Shown: positions 41,712 to 49,165, counted from the first letter of the stretch. The stretch: DNA of 64,000 bases from Symbiodinium natans (GCA_905221605.1 CAJNDS010000220.1:78501-142500); one strand, 5' to 3'. A program made the numbers and translations. The notes: generated by a model not told the origin, from the sequence alone.

Positions 41712-44162
41712 ACCCTAAACCCTAAACCCTAAACCTTAAACCCTCAAACCCTCAAACCCTAAACGTCAGGTAAACAAAGCCGCAAGCTCAGGCGCGGAGT
41801 TCGCCGAGCTGTCCGCCTTCCTCCACCCTCGCCTGGAGCTCTTCGAGGCCTCCCCAGGCCTGGCCGGGCTTCAGAGGGTTTAGAGGGTTTAGGGTTTAGA
41901 GGGTTTAGAGGGTTTAGAGGGTTTAGAGGGTTTAGAGGGTTTAGAGGGTTTAGAGGGTTTAGAGGGTTTAGAGGGTTTAGAGGGTTTTAGGGGGTTTTAG
42001 AGGGTTTAGGGTTTAGAGGGTTTAGAGGGTTTAGAGGGTTTTAGAGGGTTTTAGAGGGTTTAGAGGGTTTAGAGGGTTTAGAGGGTTTAGAGGGTTTAGA
42101 GGGTTTAGAGGGTTTAGAGGGTTTAGAGGGTTTTGAGGGTTTAGAGGGTTTAGAGGGTTTAGAGGGTTTAGAGGGTTTAGAGGGTTTAAGGTTTTGGGTT
42201 ATGGGTTTTGGGGTTTCGGTTCGGGGGTTTGAGGTTTAGGGTTTTGGGGTTTAAGGTTTGCGGTTTTGGGGTTGAGGGTTTGGTTTGGGGTTTAAGGGTT
42301 TTGGGGTTTAAGGTTTGCGGTTTTTGGGGTTCAAGGTTTGCTTTGGGGTTTGGGCTTCAGGGTTTAAGGTTTGGGTTGGGTGTTTCTTAGAAGTGGCTAT
42401 GAAGGTCGGGCCGAATGCTGCGTCACGCGCGAATTGCAGTTATGGCTCGCTCGATTGCGATGGCCATCGACTCAAGTCAAAGCCACTCTAACCTTTTGCC
42501 TTTCAGGGTTTAGACCTAAAACTCATGTCAAATCCTAAAAACTGAACACTTCTCGGGGTCTGAAATTTATGGGAGCCTTTCTTTTGGGTTGATGGTTGGG
42601 GGGTGGAGGCCTGCTGCGGGGCGCGCCCACGAGCGGGGGGCGGGGGTTTAGGGTTTAGGGGTTTAGGGATTTAGGGGTTTAGGGTTTAGGGTTTAGGGAG
42701 CGTGGTTCGATGCTGTCGAGACGGATGAAAGAGGGGCTCACTATCGGGCAGAAAGTACCGCAGCCCTTAGCCCACAAGCCCCTAAACCCCAAATCCCATC
42801 AAACCCCGGATTTCAGAAATTCAAATCTTGTGCCGTCGGTTCTGACGTTCGGTGAGGGGGTTTTGAGTGTCCGTGCGGGGTGAAGCCGCCCGCCGTCCTG
42901 CTGGAGAACCTTGCCCCCTTCATGTCTTCATGTTTTAAACATACAGCCGCAAGAGTGATCCTCGCACTCCCTGGGATATCATCCCTGCGGACACTCGAGA
43001 GACTCAGAGTTATTTAAGTTATCTATTACAGGTTCACGAACATGTCAGGCTCCGCACATGATGTGTGCCATTCGGGTGCCAACCTCCGCATTCATGCTAC
43101 AAGCGGACCTTTTACATTCTTAAGAGCGAAGCATCTCCTGAAAGTACGTTGCGTCAGGGGCACATGGGCGGTTCCAGCTAACATGAGAATCTGATTGGAA
43201 TAGTCAATTATCAAGTAGCGCCCTGGCCGTCTGCACACTGAGGTCCCGCAGGCGATCAACCTCGCTTCCCGACAACTTCCTACTAACTTAGAGAACTGGC
43301 AAAACGTTGTACCCTAAACACAAAACCCTAAACCCTAAACCCTAAGCCCTAAACCCTAAACCCTAAACCCTGGTCCAAGTCTCATCCTCCTGCACCTGCG
43401 CGCAGCGTCATGCTCCCGCGCCCGCGCGCAGCGCAGGTGCTGGCCACTGCTTGCCGGTGGTGACCCACTCCGTGGTCGAGGTCGCCTAAACCCTCAAGCC
43501 TTGCAAGCCCTTACTTGCAGGTTCATGGTTGTTAGTTCGAAGTAGGGTTATACGAACCCTAAATAAGGTTATATAACGGTTAAAATGGTTATTAGCTATA
43601 AGTAGGTTTATAAGTGCCCTAAATAAGTATATCCAGTTAAAATATTGTTGCCCTACTTAGAACCCCACTTATAACTACCCATGAGCCTCCAAGTAGCGGG
43701 GTTTCAGCAAGCCTGCATTCCCTGAGAGCTCCACAAGTCACTCTCGAGGTAGACCTTGAGATACAATCCAAAAAATAGGGTTTAGGGTTTAGGGTTTAGG
43801 GTTTAGGGTTCAGGCTTCAGGGTTTAGGGTTTAGGACTTAGGGGTTTACCAAGCCTACATTCCCCAAATGCTCCCGGCCTACCCTTCAAGCCCTCTCTCC
43901 CGCAAGCCCATGAGGGGGTGTAGGGTTTAGGGTTTAGGGTTAGGGTTTAGGGGGTTTACGATATTAGGGTACCTTATTGAGGTCCTTATAATAAGGGGTT
44001 CCTACTATTCGGGCGTCTTATATTCGGGCTCCCCTATTTTCGTGAGCCCCCCCCAATGAGGGTTCGCAGTTTGGGTTCTGCGAGGACGTCTTCACCGACT
44101 GGCAGTCCTTTGTGGGGCACGTCGATCCGCTCTTCCGATTCCTCGACGCCCATCGGCCATGA
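21045..44162 (+). CDS. FOXRED2-like FAD-dependent oxidoreductase, multi-exon gene
   Basis: A flavoprotein of the FOXRED2 family (ER-lumen FAD oxidoreductase linked to ER-associated degradation in animals; the role here is inferred). Exons in family order encode a signal peptide MLRPFLLSALLAVYLSQA, the FAD Rossmann motif CIVGAGPAGLQ, PGNFFRRFPVHRMLIS, LNKRHTRSQSAEFRMRHDWN, RYLEDFGYHLQKKILYNSE, VLASGLKPNKP, GYEDLPKTGQAFE and the second Rossmann motif VLVWGFGNAAHET. They continue with FFTHYPGDIR, IYDSYLLKAL, GCLGW, KYPIMDASYQSTAIPGLFF, DYRRSAGGFIHGFR, YTARALHRIL, RINEAAG, PYQMFGELVDVLLF, YFEEVPMAYA, FLHP and CEDVFTDWQSFVGH before TGA at 44160. The gene covers 23 kb with exons of 29-108 bp. Most donors are GC or GA. 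A few connecting segments (24.0-25.0, 25.6-29.0, 30.7-38.0, 41.9-44.0 kb) are missing or uncertain. Confidence 0.85.
21328..21369 (+). CDS. FOXRED2-like exon (FAD site GAGPAG)
   Basis: Encodes HSLCIVGAGPAGLQ, the dinucleotide-binding GxGxxG of FAD enzymes. The last codon (CA|G) completes with the exon at 22056. GC donor at 21370. Confidence 0.75.
21531..21635. mobile_element. foldback element, family B
   Basis: CTTGGGATGTTCCCCCTCAT to GGGGGGAACATCCCAAG, with ACTAACAGCTCCTTAATAGG pairing with the TTAAGGAATGTTAGT side. Confidence 0.8.
22056..22086 (+). CDS. FOXRED2-like micro-exon (LGHLLEKDPR)
   Basis: 31 bp, continuing the helix after GAGPAGLQ. GC donor at 22087. Flanked by a C-strand-like array upstream and a G-strand array downstream. 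Confidence 0.6.
22869..23129 (+). other. open frame inside a FOXRED2-like intron, unassigned
   Basis: 86 codons in ordinary-composition sequence (SFQAFSYLLDSPSEIRGLKH is part of it), between the exons at 22056 and 23533. It does not fit the family and may be a fragment of another gene or chance. Confidence 0.2.
23533..23602 (+). CDS. FOXRED2-like exon (FEKADTPGNFFRRFPVHRMLIS)
   Basis: The reading matches the family segment with GSFF..YPRHR..LIS. The exon ends TTGATCA before a GC donor (GCATCT), and the split Ser codon completes with 23931. Confidence 0.8.
23931..23999 (+). CDS. FOXRED2-like exon (LNKRHTRSQSAEFRMRHDWN)
   Basis: Acceptor TCTAAG. Continues LIS into LNKRH and then FxxRHDWNSL, a strongly conserved FOXRED2 motif. 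The 3' end is uncertain (GA donor near 24001). Confidence 0.8.
24633..24744. mobile_element. foldback element, family A
   Basis: ACTTGGAGGTTGACGGGTAG at one end and CTACCCTTGAACCTCCAAGT at the other, in a FOXRED2-like intron. Confidence 0.8.
25016..25110 (+). CDS. FOXRED2-like exon (RYLEDFGYHLQKKILYNSE)
   Basis: Acceptor GTTCAG, GC donor at 25111. Matches the YLxDFxxxLxLxIxYN segment of the family, in phase with 25548. Confidence 0.75.
25407..25520 (-). repeat. interstitial telomeric array (C strand on +)
   Basis: About 16 CCCTAAA units upstream of the FOXRED2-like exon at 25548. Confidence 0.9.
25548..25590 (+). CDS. FOXRED2-like exon (VLRVLPSSGHFDLD)
   Basis: Acceptor GGCAG. A short beta-strand-like segment with GHFxL that follows IxYN in the family. 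Possible GC donor at 25591. Confidence 0.6.
25746..25775 (+). repeat. GA microsatellite
   Basis: About 14 GA units. A second GA block lies at 25896-25912, and a GAAA/GGAA-rich tract at 26126-26225. Confidence 0.95.
26391..28287 (+). repeat. three tandem copies of a 0.6-kb unit in a FOXRED2-like intron
   Basis: Units start at about 26570, 27171 and 27775 (periods 601 and 604; one copy lacks a GGA triplet). The block is bounded by the same 45-bp sequence (GCTTCAGCAAGACGCGG...) at 26391 and 28241. Each unit contains two nested inverted repeats and a pyrimidine-rich TTTTTCTTCACAG that looks like a splice acceptor. A conserved open segment reads SNASSWGNE...LWRDFLAS. No known family. Confidence 0.8.
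26642..26735. repeat. long imperfect hairpin inside the 0.6-kb unit
   Basis: Arms GCTGCCTATGCTCGGACAGA and its complement are separated by about 35 bp. Flanking bases extend the pairing with one-base loops. Repeated in the copies near 27243 and 27847. A second inverted pair (AACGCTGAAGGTC...GACCTTCAGCGTT) lies just upstream. Confidence 0.8.
28603..28697 (+). repeat. GGGTATTGA tandem repeat
   Basis: About nine 9-bp copies, some GGGTGTTGA. Confidence 0.85.
29014..29041 (+). repeat. poly-C run
   Basis: About 28 C residues, 22 bp upstream of the FOXRED2-like exon at 29064. Confidence 0.95.
29064..29114 (+). CDS. FOXRED2-like exon (VLASGLKPNKPSDIIGE)
   Basis: Encodes the VxATGL.xPN.P..xGxE segment of the family. 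GA donor (GACCGC) at 29115. The exon may begin slightly further upstream, next to a poly-C run. Confidence 0.7.
29283..29373. mobile_element. foldback element, family B
   Basis: CTCCCTTATACTAACAGTCC to AGGGGGAACATCC. Ends 15 bp before a FOXRED2-like exon acceptor. Confidence 0.7.
29389..29447 (+). CDS. FOXRED2-like exon (LLLGYEDLPKTGQAFE)
   Basis: Acceptor CAAACAG just after a foldback element. GC donor at 29448. The split Met codon joins in frame to 29738. Confidence 0.75.
29738..29825 (+). CDS. FOXRED2-like exon (second Rossmann, VLVWGFGNAAHET)
   Basis: Matches the VLxxGxGNSAxET motif of the NAD(P)-binding site of the family, here with GFGNAAHET. Acceptor ACTTAG; GC donor at 29826 (an earlier one at 29814 is possible). 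Confidence 0.8.
30042..30070 (+). CDS. FOXRED2-like 29-bp micro-exon (RNRMCLWNN)
   Basis: Lies between GGCTTAG and a GC donor (GCTGGG). It joins in phase to FFTHYPGDIR at 30462, giving the family RxRxxLxWxTHYxGDxR segment. Confidence 0.6.
30462..30491 (+). CDS. FOXRED2-like 30-bp micro-exon (FFTHYPGDIR)
   Basis: Contains the conserved THYxGDxR. GC donor at 30492. The split Arg codon completes with the exon at 30684. Confidence 0.75.
30684..30730 (+). CDS. FOXRED2-like exon (TVTMQIYDSYLLKAL)
   Basis: Acceptor TTCCAG. Continues GDIR into xxxxxxDxYxLKxL of the family. A GA donor at 30731 is likely. Confidence 0.75.
31181..31232 (+). CDS. candidate exon (PEALDVKLAYAGEETAG)
   Basis: Open segment after GACAGAG, within the FOXRED2-like gene where the family sequence is variable. 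Frame and boundaries are tentative. Confidence 0.3.
31256..31365 (+). repeat. interstitial telomeric array (G strand on +)
   Basis: About 15 TTTAGGG units directly after a run of G (31241-31257). Confidence 0.9.
31496..31606. mobile_element. near-perfect palindromic element, family D
   Basis: AGAGCCCAATGCC at one end and GGTATTGGGCTCTTT at the other. Inner arms AAGGAATATAC and GTATATTCCTT. About 110 bp. Confidence 0.8.
31737..31806. mobile_element. foldback element, family C, partial
   Basis: ACCTTGTTGGGCCCTTCTTA, TAAGGGAATCCTACTA, TTCGTAAGCCCCCC. Confidence 0.6.
33579..33785 (-). repeat. long interstitial telomeric array with a variant end (C strand on +)
   Basis: About 20 CCCTAAA units followed by a block of ACCTAAA variants, showing local homogenisation of a changed unit. 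Confidence 0.9.
34179..34252 (+). CDS. exon of uncertain membership (ANTRLLRSLTRRGLAVEGRD)
   Basis: 74 bp open after CCGCAAG with a GC donor at 34253, a C-strand array upstream (34010-34150) and a G-strand array downstream (34261-34340). It could be an insertion in the FOXRED2-like protein or an exon of a nested gene. Confidence 0.5.
35175..35250 (+). CDS. exon of uncertain membership (GKLQALASRLAELGYGDSDC)
   Basis: 76 bp open after CGAAAG with a GC donor at 35251. Helical, Leu/Ala-rich. It does not match FOXRED2 at this position. Confidence 0.5.
35823..36255. repeat. C-strand and G-strand telomeric arrays flanking one exon
   Basis: A C-strand array (35823-35998) and a G-strand array (36083-36255) face each other across the exon at 36009-36068. 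The best example of the convergent layout. Confidence 0.9.
36009..36068 (+). CDS. exon of uncertain membership (EGLAWNAAFARRGRRLERG)
   Basis: Follows ACCGAG and ends at a consensus GTAAGA donor (36069). C-strand array upstream (35825-36000), G-strand array downstream (36083-36255). Confidence 0.5.
36696..36759 (+). CDS. exon of uncertain membership (LQELSSEFLATQRPLMDLVA)
   Basis: 64 bp, joins in phase to 36009-36068. GC donor at 36760. Amphipathic and helical, similar in style to the gene on the right of the window. Confidence 0.5.
37202..37304. mobile_element. foldback element, family B
   Basis: CTTGGGATGTTCCCCCTTTA to ATAAGGGGGAACATCGCAA. Confidence 0.8.
37981..38010 (+). CDS. FOXRED2-like exon (GCLGW)
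   Basis: Acceptor TTCGAG. GCLGWRAALP corresponds to the family RCLGWxFD segment. The 3' boundary is uncertain (GA donor near 38011). Confidence 0.6.
38412..38448 (+). CDS. FOXRED2-like exon (TFALLDERAALLS)
   Basis: Acceptor TTGCAG. Corresponds to the family TFDxSxFD stretch after CLGW. GC donor at 38449; the split Ser codon joins to KYPIMDAS at 38530. Confidence 0.65.
38530..38592 (+). CDS. FOXRED2-like exon (KYPIMDASYQSTAIPGLFFA)
   Basis: Clear family match (KYPLxxASYES...GLFxxG). GC donor at 38593; the Gly codon completes with 38834. Confidence 0.85.
38834..38894 (+). CDS. FOXRED2-like exon (DYRRSAGGFIHGFR)
   Basis: Contains the strongest family signature, DYRxSAGGFIHGFR. Acceptor CTCAAG, GC donor at 38895. 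Confidence 0.9.
39028..39106 (+). CDS. FOXRED2-like exon (YTARALHRILRYKQAGWPNA)
   Basis: Joins in phase after HGFR to give FRYTARALHR, as in the family. Acceptor TTGGCAG; a GA donor at 39107 is likely. Confidence 0.85.
39333..39360 (+). CDS. FOXRED2-like 28-bp micro-exon (VLGRINEAAG)
   Basis: Matches the RRxNEASG segment of the family. GC donor at 39361. A near-palindromic foldback element sits in the next intron (39405-39507). Confidence 0.75.
39405..39507. mobile_element. near-perfect palindromic element, family D
   Basis: AAAGAGCCCAATACCTC to GGGGTATTGGGCTCTCT. Inner arms AAGGAATATACCTTAAATCA and its complement. Sits between two FOXRED2-like exons. Confidence 0.85.
39850..39900 (+). CDS. 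FOXRED2-like exon (PYQMFGELVDVLLFKA)
   Basis: Joins in phase after NEAAG to give the family GxYQMFxxLxDxxLL. A GA donor at 39901 keeps phase with 40215. Confidence 0.85.
40092..40191. mobile_element. foldback element, family B
   Basis: CTTGGGATGTTCCCCCTTAT to GGGGGGAGCATCCCAA. 24 bp upstream of a FOXRED2-like exon. Confidence 0.8.
40215..40270 (+). CDS. FOXRED2-like exon (VHYFEEVPMAYAQ)
   Basis: Matches the YLEEFPxxxxxQ segment. Acceptor GAGGCAG close to a foldback element (40092-40191). GC donor at 40271. Confidence 0.75.
40309..40450. mobile_element. inverted-repeat element with internal 10-bp repeats
   Basis: Perfect 14-bp ends CTTGGTAGCCCAGT / ACTGGGCTACCAAG, 142 bp apart. The left side holds four CAGTGGTGCC-type copies in tandem. 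In a FOXRED2-like intron. Confidence 0.75.
40609..40688 (+). CDS. FOXRED2-like exon (AVGVVVVLKLCQENSDF)
   Basis: A hydrophobic strand followed by Tyr/Cys-Gln/Gly-Asn, in the position of the family LFxxxxxYGxNFS segment. A GA donor at 40689 is possible. Confidence 0.55.
40696..40801 (-). repeat. interstitial telomeric array (C strand on +)
   Basis: About 15 nearly perfect CCCTAAA units, 8 bp after the FOXRED2-like exon at 40609-40688. Confidence 0.9.
41627..41765 (-). repeat. variant telomere-like array, CAACCCT unit
   Basis: About 11 identical heptamers with one changed base (CTCAACC in place of CTAAACC), then standard units. It points to tandem amplification of a mutated unit. Confidence 0.9.
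41792..41847 (+). CDS. FOXRED2-like exon (AEFAELSAFLHPRLELFE)
   Basis: Contains FLHP as in the family xNFLHPxxxxY segment. C-strand array upstream (41627-41765); a long variant G-strand array follows (41875-42190). Confidence 0.7.
41875..42190 (+). repeat. variant telomere-like array, 9-bp AGAGGGTTT unit
   Basis: About 30 copies of a 9-bp unit derived from TTTAGGG by insertion of AG, with a few TTTTAGAGGG copies. It follows the FLHP exon of the FOXRED2-like gene. Confidence 0.9.
43512..43694. mobile_element. foldback element, family A, expanded
   Basis: Longer copy (about 180 bp) with the family ends and an internal duplication of the GGTTATxxxxAAATAAG part. Confidence 0.7.
43958..44058. 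mobile_element. foldback element, family C
   Basis: TAGGGTACCTTATTGAGG to CCCTATTTTCGTGAGCCCCC. 11 bp upstream of the last FOXRED2-like exon. Confidence 0.7.
44070..44162 (+). CDS. FOXRED2-like last exon with stop codon
   Basis: Acceptor GTTCGCAG at the end of a foldback element. Encodes FGFCEDVFTDWQSFVGHVDP and LFRFLDAHRP, then TGA. Matches the family VEDFLTDWxxPVGHxxPLxRFL segment. Confidence 0.85.
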   Translation, partial: FGFCEDVFTDWQSFVGHVDPLFRFLDAHRP

Positions 44163-44823
44163 CCAAGAATCATGGGGTTCCCCTATTACCCCCCTCTAGA
44201 GGAGGGGATGGGCTGCGTAGGGTTTAGAAAGGGTGGGTTTAGGAACGAGGCAAATACAAAGAAACATGGCTAACAATAAGTCCCTCCATCTTGAAGTAAG
44301 TGATGACCGAAAGCATGAGGTTCTCTAAATTATGGTCCTGTTTTGGGGATCGGAGCCGTATATAAATATAGATATGGGCGTTGTTCTAAACCCCCGCCTC
44401 TTCATGTTTAATTGGGCCGGCCACACGTATGTTGCCTTCGTGTAACTATGGCGCCAAAAACCAGCACGGCGCAACGGGGCGCAAGGGCGAGCGCAAGGGC
44501 CAGGAGCCCAACACTCTAAGATCAGGCCGCTGCCTTGTCGTGTACAGGGTCAGGGGTCTGCAAGTTTAGGTGTTAGGGTTAGAGGTTAGGGTTTAGGGGT
44601 TGAGGGCCTAGGGGCTAGGGTCTGGGGGGCTTAGGGTTTAGGATGGTTTCGTATAGGATGTGTTCAGGGTTAGAGGTTAGTGGGTCTAGAGTCTAGAGTT
44701 TAGTTTGTCAGTGGGACTCGCGTCGCAAGGGTGGCGCAAGGGACGCGCAAGGCTGGCGCAAGACCGCGTGGCCGATGTGGAGCCATGGGCCCTGACACAA
44801 TGAGACTGGTTTGTACATGTCAT

Positions 44824-45000
44824 GAAACATCGATTCCGGTGCTAAGTTAAGCCTGCACTTCAAAACAGCGACAATCCAGCCGCATTAGGGAATCATCGCT
44901 TCCAGTACTGAGCTCGAACTACGACACAGTGACAATCCAGCCAGCTTATGGAAACATCGCTTCTAGTACATAGTACACACCCCCAGAAAACCTTGTCGGT
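44824..45000 (+). repeat. 65-bp tandem repeat, three copies
   Basis: Starts GAAACATCG at about 44824, 44888 and 44950, each with CAATCCAGCC in the first two. Flanked by related GCGCAAGG-rich blocks at 44459 and 45044, which also share CAGCACGGCGCAA. Confidence 0.7.
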
Positions 45001-45487
45001 ACCACGTTTTTTAGTTGGCATGTTTGCCGACGTGGCCAAACACTAGCACGGCGCAAGGCGGCGCAAGGGCGAGGCGCAAGGGAACCCTACGGCCTTAGGC
45101 TTGGCATAAGAATTTAGAACAACATCCATATATAATTATAGATATACAATATACATATATATATATACACACAAGAGTTTTTGAATGCAGGGCAAGCAAA
45201 ATGGGCCCGTACTTGCCGGTGCGCCGAGTCGGGATACAGTACTATTGAAGGGGTGCCCTTCATACAAGCGGCGCTCCTAATCACGATAGAAGGGCAGTTC
45301 TCTAAGTGAGGCTCCGTTTTTGGCGCCAGGCCCTCGGTTTGTGGTACGCAACAAGGGAGCTCAGCACTAACCCCTAAACCACTTAGGGTCTGCAGCGTCA
45401 AAGAGCCCCTAAGCCCCTAAAAACGAGAGCCGGACTCAGGCCTGCGCCAGGATGGCATCGGAATGGCTGCAGGCAGGAAGGGGTTGG

Positions 45488-46123
45488 TTAGGTTTTCTCT
45501 CCTTTCCCCCAGCCCGGAACACTCAAAACCGGGCGCTGGACTTTGTTGCAAGCAATGATCTCCTGCTGTTGAGTTGCCGTGCGACATGATACGAGGATCC
45601 CGTCTCTGCATTTGCTGATGATTGATCGCTTCCCACAAAACAGCTGTGCTGCGTATGCAGGTGAAGAAAGCAAGACGCGCCTAGCAATGTGAAGGCTGGC
45701 GGGTGGTGGGGAGCTGGTTGCCGAGATAGTAGCAGAAACATGACCTTTTTCGGGGACATACATCTTACTCATGGTCGCCGTGCTGTCATCCTCGCCGTGC
45801 CTTGTGATCCCACCAAACATTACGTCAGGTGCTGTGCACCTTAAGAACTCTGACGCTGGCCACGCCTGCTGCAACACATCATCGTCACCACCATCATCGA
45901 CTTGAAGGCCGGGGACGACAGCAACGCAGGTGACACTGGAGGCACTTTGCAGTACTGCTTTCTCTTGACATCGTCGCATCAAGACTGGTGGATCCTGGTG
46001 GCAAGGACCCGTGAGTTCGGCAGCGGCTTCTTCGTGAAGCTGAAGGCCTGAGATTGGTCTGTGCATCATCAATGCCCCTCTGCCACTACCTCTGGGAGCA
46101 TGTGGGCACGCCGCCTCTGGCAT
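45488..46123 (-). CDS. long open reading frame, hypothetical, doubtful
   Basis: 211 codons without a stop on the minus strand in the only array-free stretch of the window. No domain, signal peptide or family resemblance was seen, and composition is mixed. It may be chance. A plus-strand gene start could also lie here. A second minus-strand frame of 194 codons at 46771-47355 is equally anonymous. Confidence 0.2.
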   Translation of the reverse strand: MPEAACPHAPRGSGRGALMMHRPISGLQLHEEAAAELTGPCHQDPPVLMRRCQEKAVLQSASSVTCVAVVPGLQVDDGGDDDVLQQAWPASEFLRCTAPDVMFGGITRHGEDDSTATMSKMYVPEKGHVSATISATSSPPPASLHIARRVLLSSPAYAAQLFCGKRSIISKCRDGILVSCRTATQQQEIIACNKVQRPVLSVPGWGKGEKT

Positions 46124-47614
46124 TTGAAGGAAAACCAGAAAACACGGCGACGAACTTCGAATGGGCTGTTGTGCCGACTGGTCAGGAGTGGGTCAAGCTA
46201 GTGCTTCGGTGCATCAGGTGACTGTCGAGAAAGATCCGAAAATCGAGGAGCAGGAAAAAGCGAGAGGAGTCATCACCTCAGAGCTAATTGTTCTCGTCAT
46301 CCTTCGGTCGTACAACAAGCAAGCTTGCAGCCTTGCAGCCCTCAAGCAGGTAGACCTGCGCACAAGGAGGCATCAGAGGCTCGCCGATCGCGAAGTAAAC
46401 TCGGGACATCTGGTCCCTTCCTTGCATGTGAGCGGTTGTGCATGTTCAGGATCGTGAAGGGGAGTCCTCGCAGAGGGCGGAGGGGCCCTGTGAGTCCAAG
46501 AGGAGCTCACCTGCATTTTCAAGGCGAAGCTGAAGCGTGGCTGCATCTCACAACAAGTCCTCAGAGTCGATGGCTGTCAACAAGGCATGCATGATGCGGC
46601 CTTTGCGCCGAGCGAAAATCGATTTCTTGCGCTGGCCGGGTATCAACTCTGCGGCCACGTGCCGCGGCCGCCCAGAACGTATTCAGCACCCGTGCACGCA
46701 AGCTCCGGGGGGCGTGCCAGCCTTGCTCGGGCACTGATCTGGCTGGATAACGCTGAGCAAACCAGGAAATTTAAACTCCTGCCCGCTTTCTGTGGTGCCC
46801 GGCTACCCAAGAGACTCTAGTTCTCTCAGCGTCGCCATGGTGAACCTGGGTGTTGAAGAATATGAGGATGGTACAGGCCATGGCTTCTTTCGTGCAGCTT
46901 TTGCTGGAATGTTTGAGACCTGGTTGCCCTGCGGGCTCAGGGTTTCGCCTGCCATAAGTAGGCCGGATTTGCGGCGCCGTGTTGGGTGGCCGACTGGCCA
47001 GGGATGACCGAGAGCAAGATGGACGAGACGCACTGGAGCCCCGAAGACAACTGCCCTGGCAGTGCTCCAGTGGCATCCGATCCCGCACGACTTGCTGGCA
47101 TGTGTCGTCCTTTGCTGTGTTGCAGCACGTGAACAGCAGAGTCCACAGGGGGTATCCTCGTGTGTTCTCCGACGCTGCAGAACCCGCTGCAAGCCGTAGT
47201 TTAGGCCACGGCCCTGGCTGATGCAATTCTGGACCTCGTTCCACGCGAGGATTTGCAGGCACCCTGGTCCATAGTGATGAGTTTGGTTGCTTCCCTCTTT
47301 GTAAGCCACGGTGGTGTGCGAACACGGTTTCACGATACTTTTCGCAACATGCCATGCGGATCCAGAATTGACACGCGTGTCACATGAGGCCTACCTCAAG
47401 AGTAGTAGGAACTGTACAGTCGCGCTGCATGTGAGCCTCTGGAAAAAGGCGAGATCAAGTACACCGACACAAGACTGGTCACTTTGCATTTCACGGGTAG
47501 TTACAATAACGTGGGGTCAGATGTATCCAAACAAGGGCTAAGAAATACTGCTGCCCTAGTACTGAGTACTCTGAACGCTTAAGCCGTTCACCGTTTACCC
47601 GCAAAAAAGCTGAG

Positions 47615-47665
47615 GACATCCTCTGGGCCTATTGGTGGCAGCTGCTGTACAGCTACCAGGACTGG
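47615..47665 (+). CDS. candidate exon (DILWAYWWQLLYSYQDW)
   Basis: Open, Trp/Tyr-rich segment after AGCTGAG. A GC donor near 47660 is possible. It may be an early exon of the right-hand gene. Confidence 0.4.
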
Positions 47666-48280
47666 GCTGGAGCCCCAAACCCTGAACCCTAAACCCAGAC
47701 CTGCGGGGGGTGTAGCGTCTACAGAGTGCAAGTGATGACGTGTGCTAAGATGGTAGCGCACGGGATTGTCGATATATCATTCTCCGGTTTCATGACGGCT
47801 CATTGAAGCGAAGTTCATGCGTCGGAACACAGTGAAGGCTTTTTGCAGCCTAGCGCCCGAGTCGCATCCGATCGGCCAGAACAAGCCGCAAACCCCAAAC
47901 GCCAACACCCTAAGCCCCCTGAAAACAACCAATGTAGCTAGTAATCCCGTCCCCCTGATCGTCAAACGAGTATCTGTACTGAAAGGCAAATCTTCACGCT
48001 TCGTGGGTGTCGGGCTTATGGGTTTTTAGGTTAGGGTTGCTAGGCTTTACGGTTTAGGATTCTCAGGGTTGCATTCACCTTAATTCATCCGGCAGACTTG
48101 TTCAGCAGCTAGCCTGCGGATAGCCGTTATAATGCGCACCCATGAACCTTCAAGTGAAAGCACCTTCATGTTGAAGTGCCCTTGAACCCCAAACCCTAGC
48201 CCTCAACCTTAAGCCCGAAGCCTGAAGCCATAATGGACCTAATCTCTAAGACTTTAAAGCCCTAGGTCCTAAAAGCCCAG

Positions 48281-48335
48281 GAGTTGGCGGGACAGGGCCG
48301 CACCGGCAACCACCCCCTCCTGTTCGACCCTCATG
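48281..48335 (+). CDS. candidate exon (ELAGQGRTGNHPLLFDPH)
   Basis: Follows AAAGCCCAG, with a GTCTTG donor at 48336. Not recognised. Confidence 0.35.
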
Positions 48336-48391
48336 GTCTTGGGGCGGTCGTAATTTTACAAGCCATAATTTTTTCGAATAGTTCAAAATAC

Positions 48392-48472
48392 ATATATATA
48401 TGTATGTAGGTTATGCATATATATATATATATGTGTATCTATATATATATATATACACATACATACATACAT
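48392..48472. repeat. TA/CATA microsatellite
   Basis: Alternating TA with ACATACATAC blocks, partly palindromic. Confidence 0.9.
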
Positions 48473-49165
48473 GTATCGAGATATGAGACGATAATCTGGG
48501 TAGCTGCATGGGAGCAGAAAGGATGGTTAGATTGCCATGCAGAGTGCAGAGTGTACGGCGCGTTCTCTCACCTAGGCAAGGTGCGCGTTCTGGGCACAAA
48601 ATACGTGCTGCCATGTAGGTGCCTCCTTGGCTACCGGATTCAGGGGTGGCGGTTTTCATGGTGCAATTTGCAGCATTCGGTTTCGTGACTGGAGTCACAT
48701 TCCTGCCCGCATCCCATAGGCTTTCTCGCGCTTCAATCGCGTGGTGTCGCGAGAACATGGCGGTGACAGGTTCCTCTCAGGGCCCCAGAGCTCTGGATAG
48801 CTACCAGGAGTACGACAGACGCGAGCCGAACTGCGTTTTGGGGTAGAGTTTCGGCTGCGACTGTGTGGGTTGGGGGGGGGGGCAGCAAGCTGCGAGCGAG
48901 GAAGTGGACTGCCGTCCCTCCCTCTTGTGGTGCGTGTTTCTGCACTTGAAGAGTACGGTCGCGAAACAGACTCCGCGCACAGGGTTAGAGATGGTTGTTT
49001 TTCGCCAGATCGAGAAAGTATAACCTCATCAGTCCAGCACCTTACATCCTAAAGCCTAAAACCCCAACACCCGTAACTAAGGTCTTAATCCCCTAAACCC
49101 GAAAGTAAGGTATCAGACCCCTAAACCCTTAATTAAGGTATTTCGGTTTCTGGATGTTGCTTCAG

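Larger units (their letters stand above)
44163..47614. other. array-poor region after the FOXRED2-like gene
   Basis: Nearly free of TTTAGGG arrays, unlike the rest of the window. The left part has GCGCAAGG-type repeats and a three-copy 65-bp repeat (44459-45090), then anonymous sequence with minus-strand open frames. It could be an intergenic or promoter region. Confidence 0.4.

Noticed and set aside
45488-47355. A pair of minus-strand genes
   Set aside because: Kept only as a doubtful open frame; no homology, no splice pattern, and opposite to all other genes.
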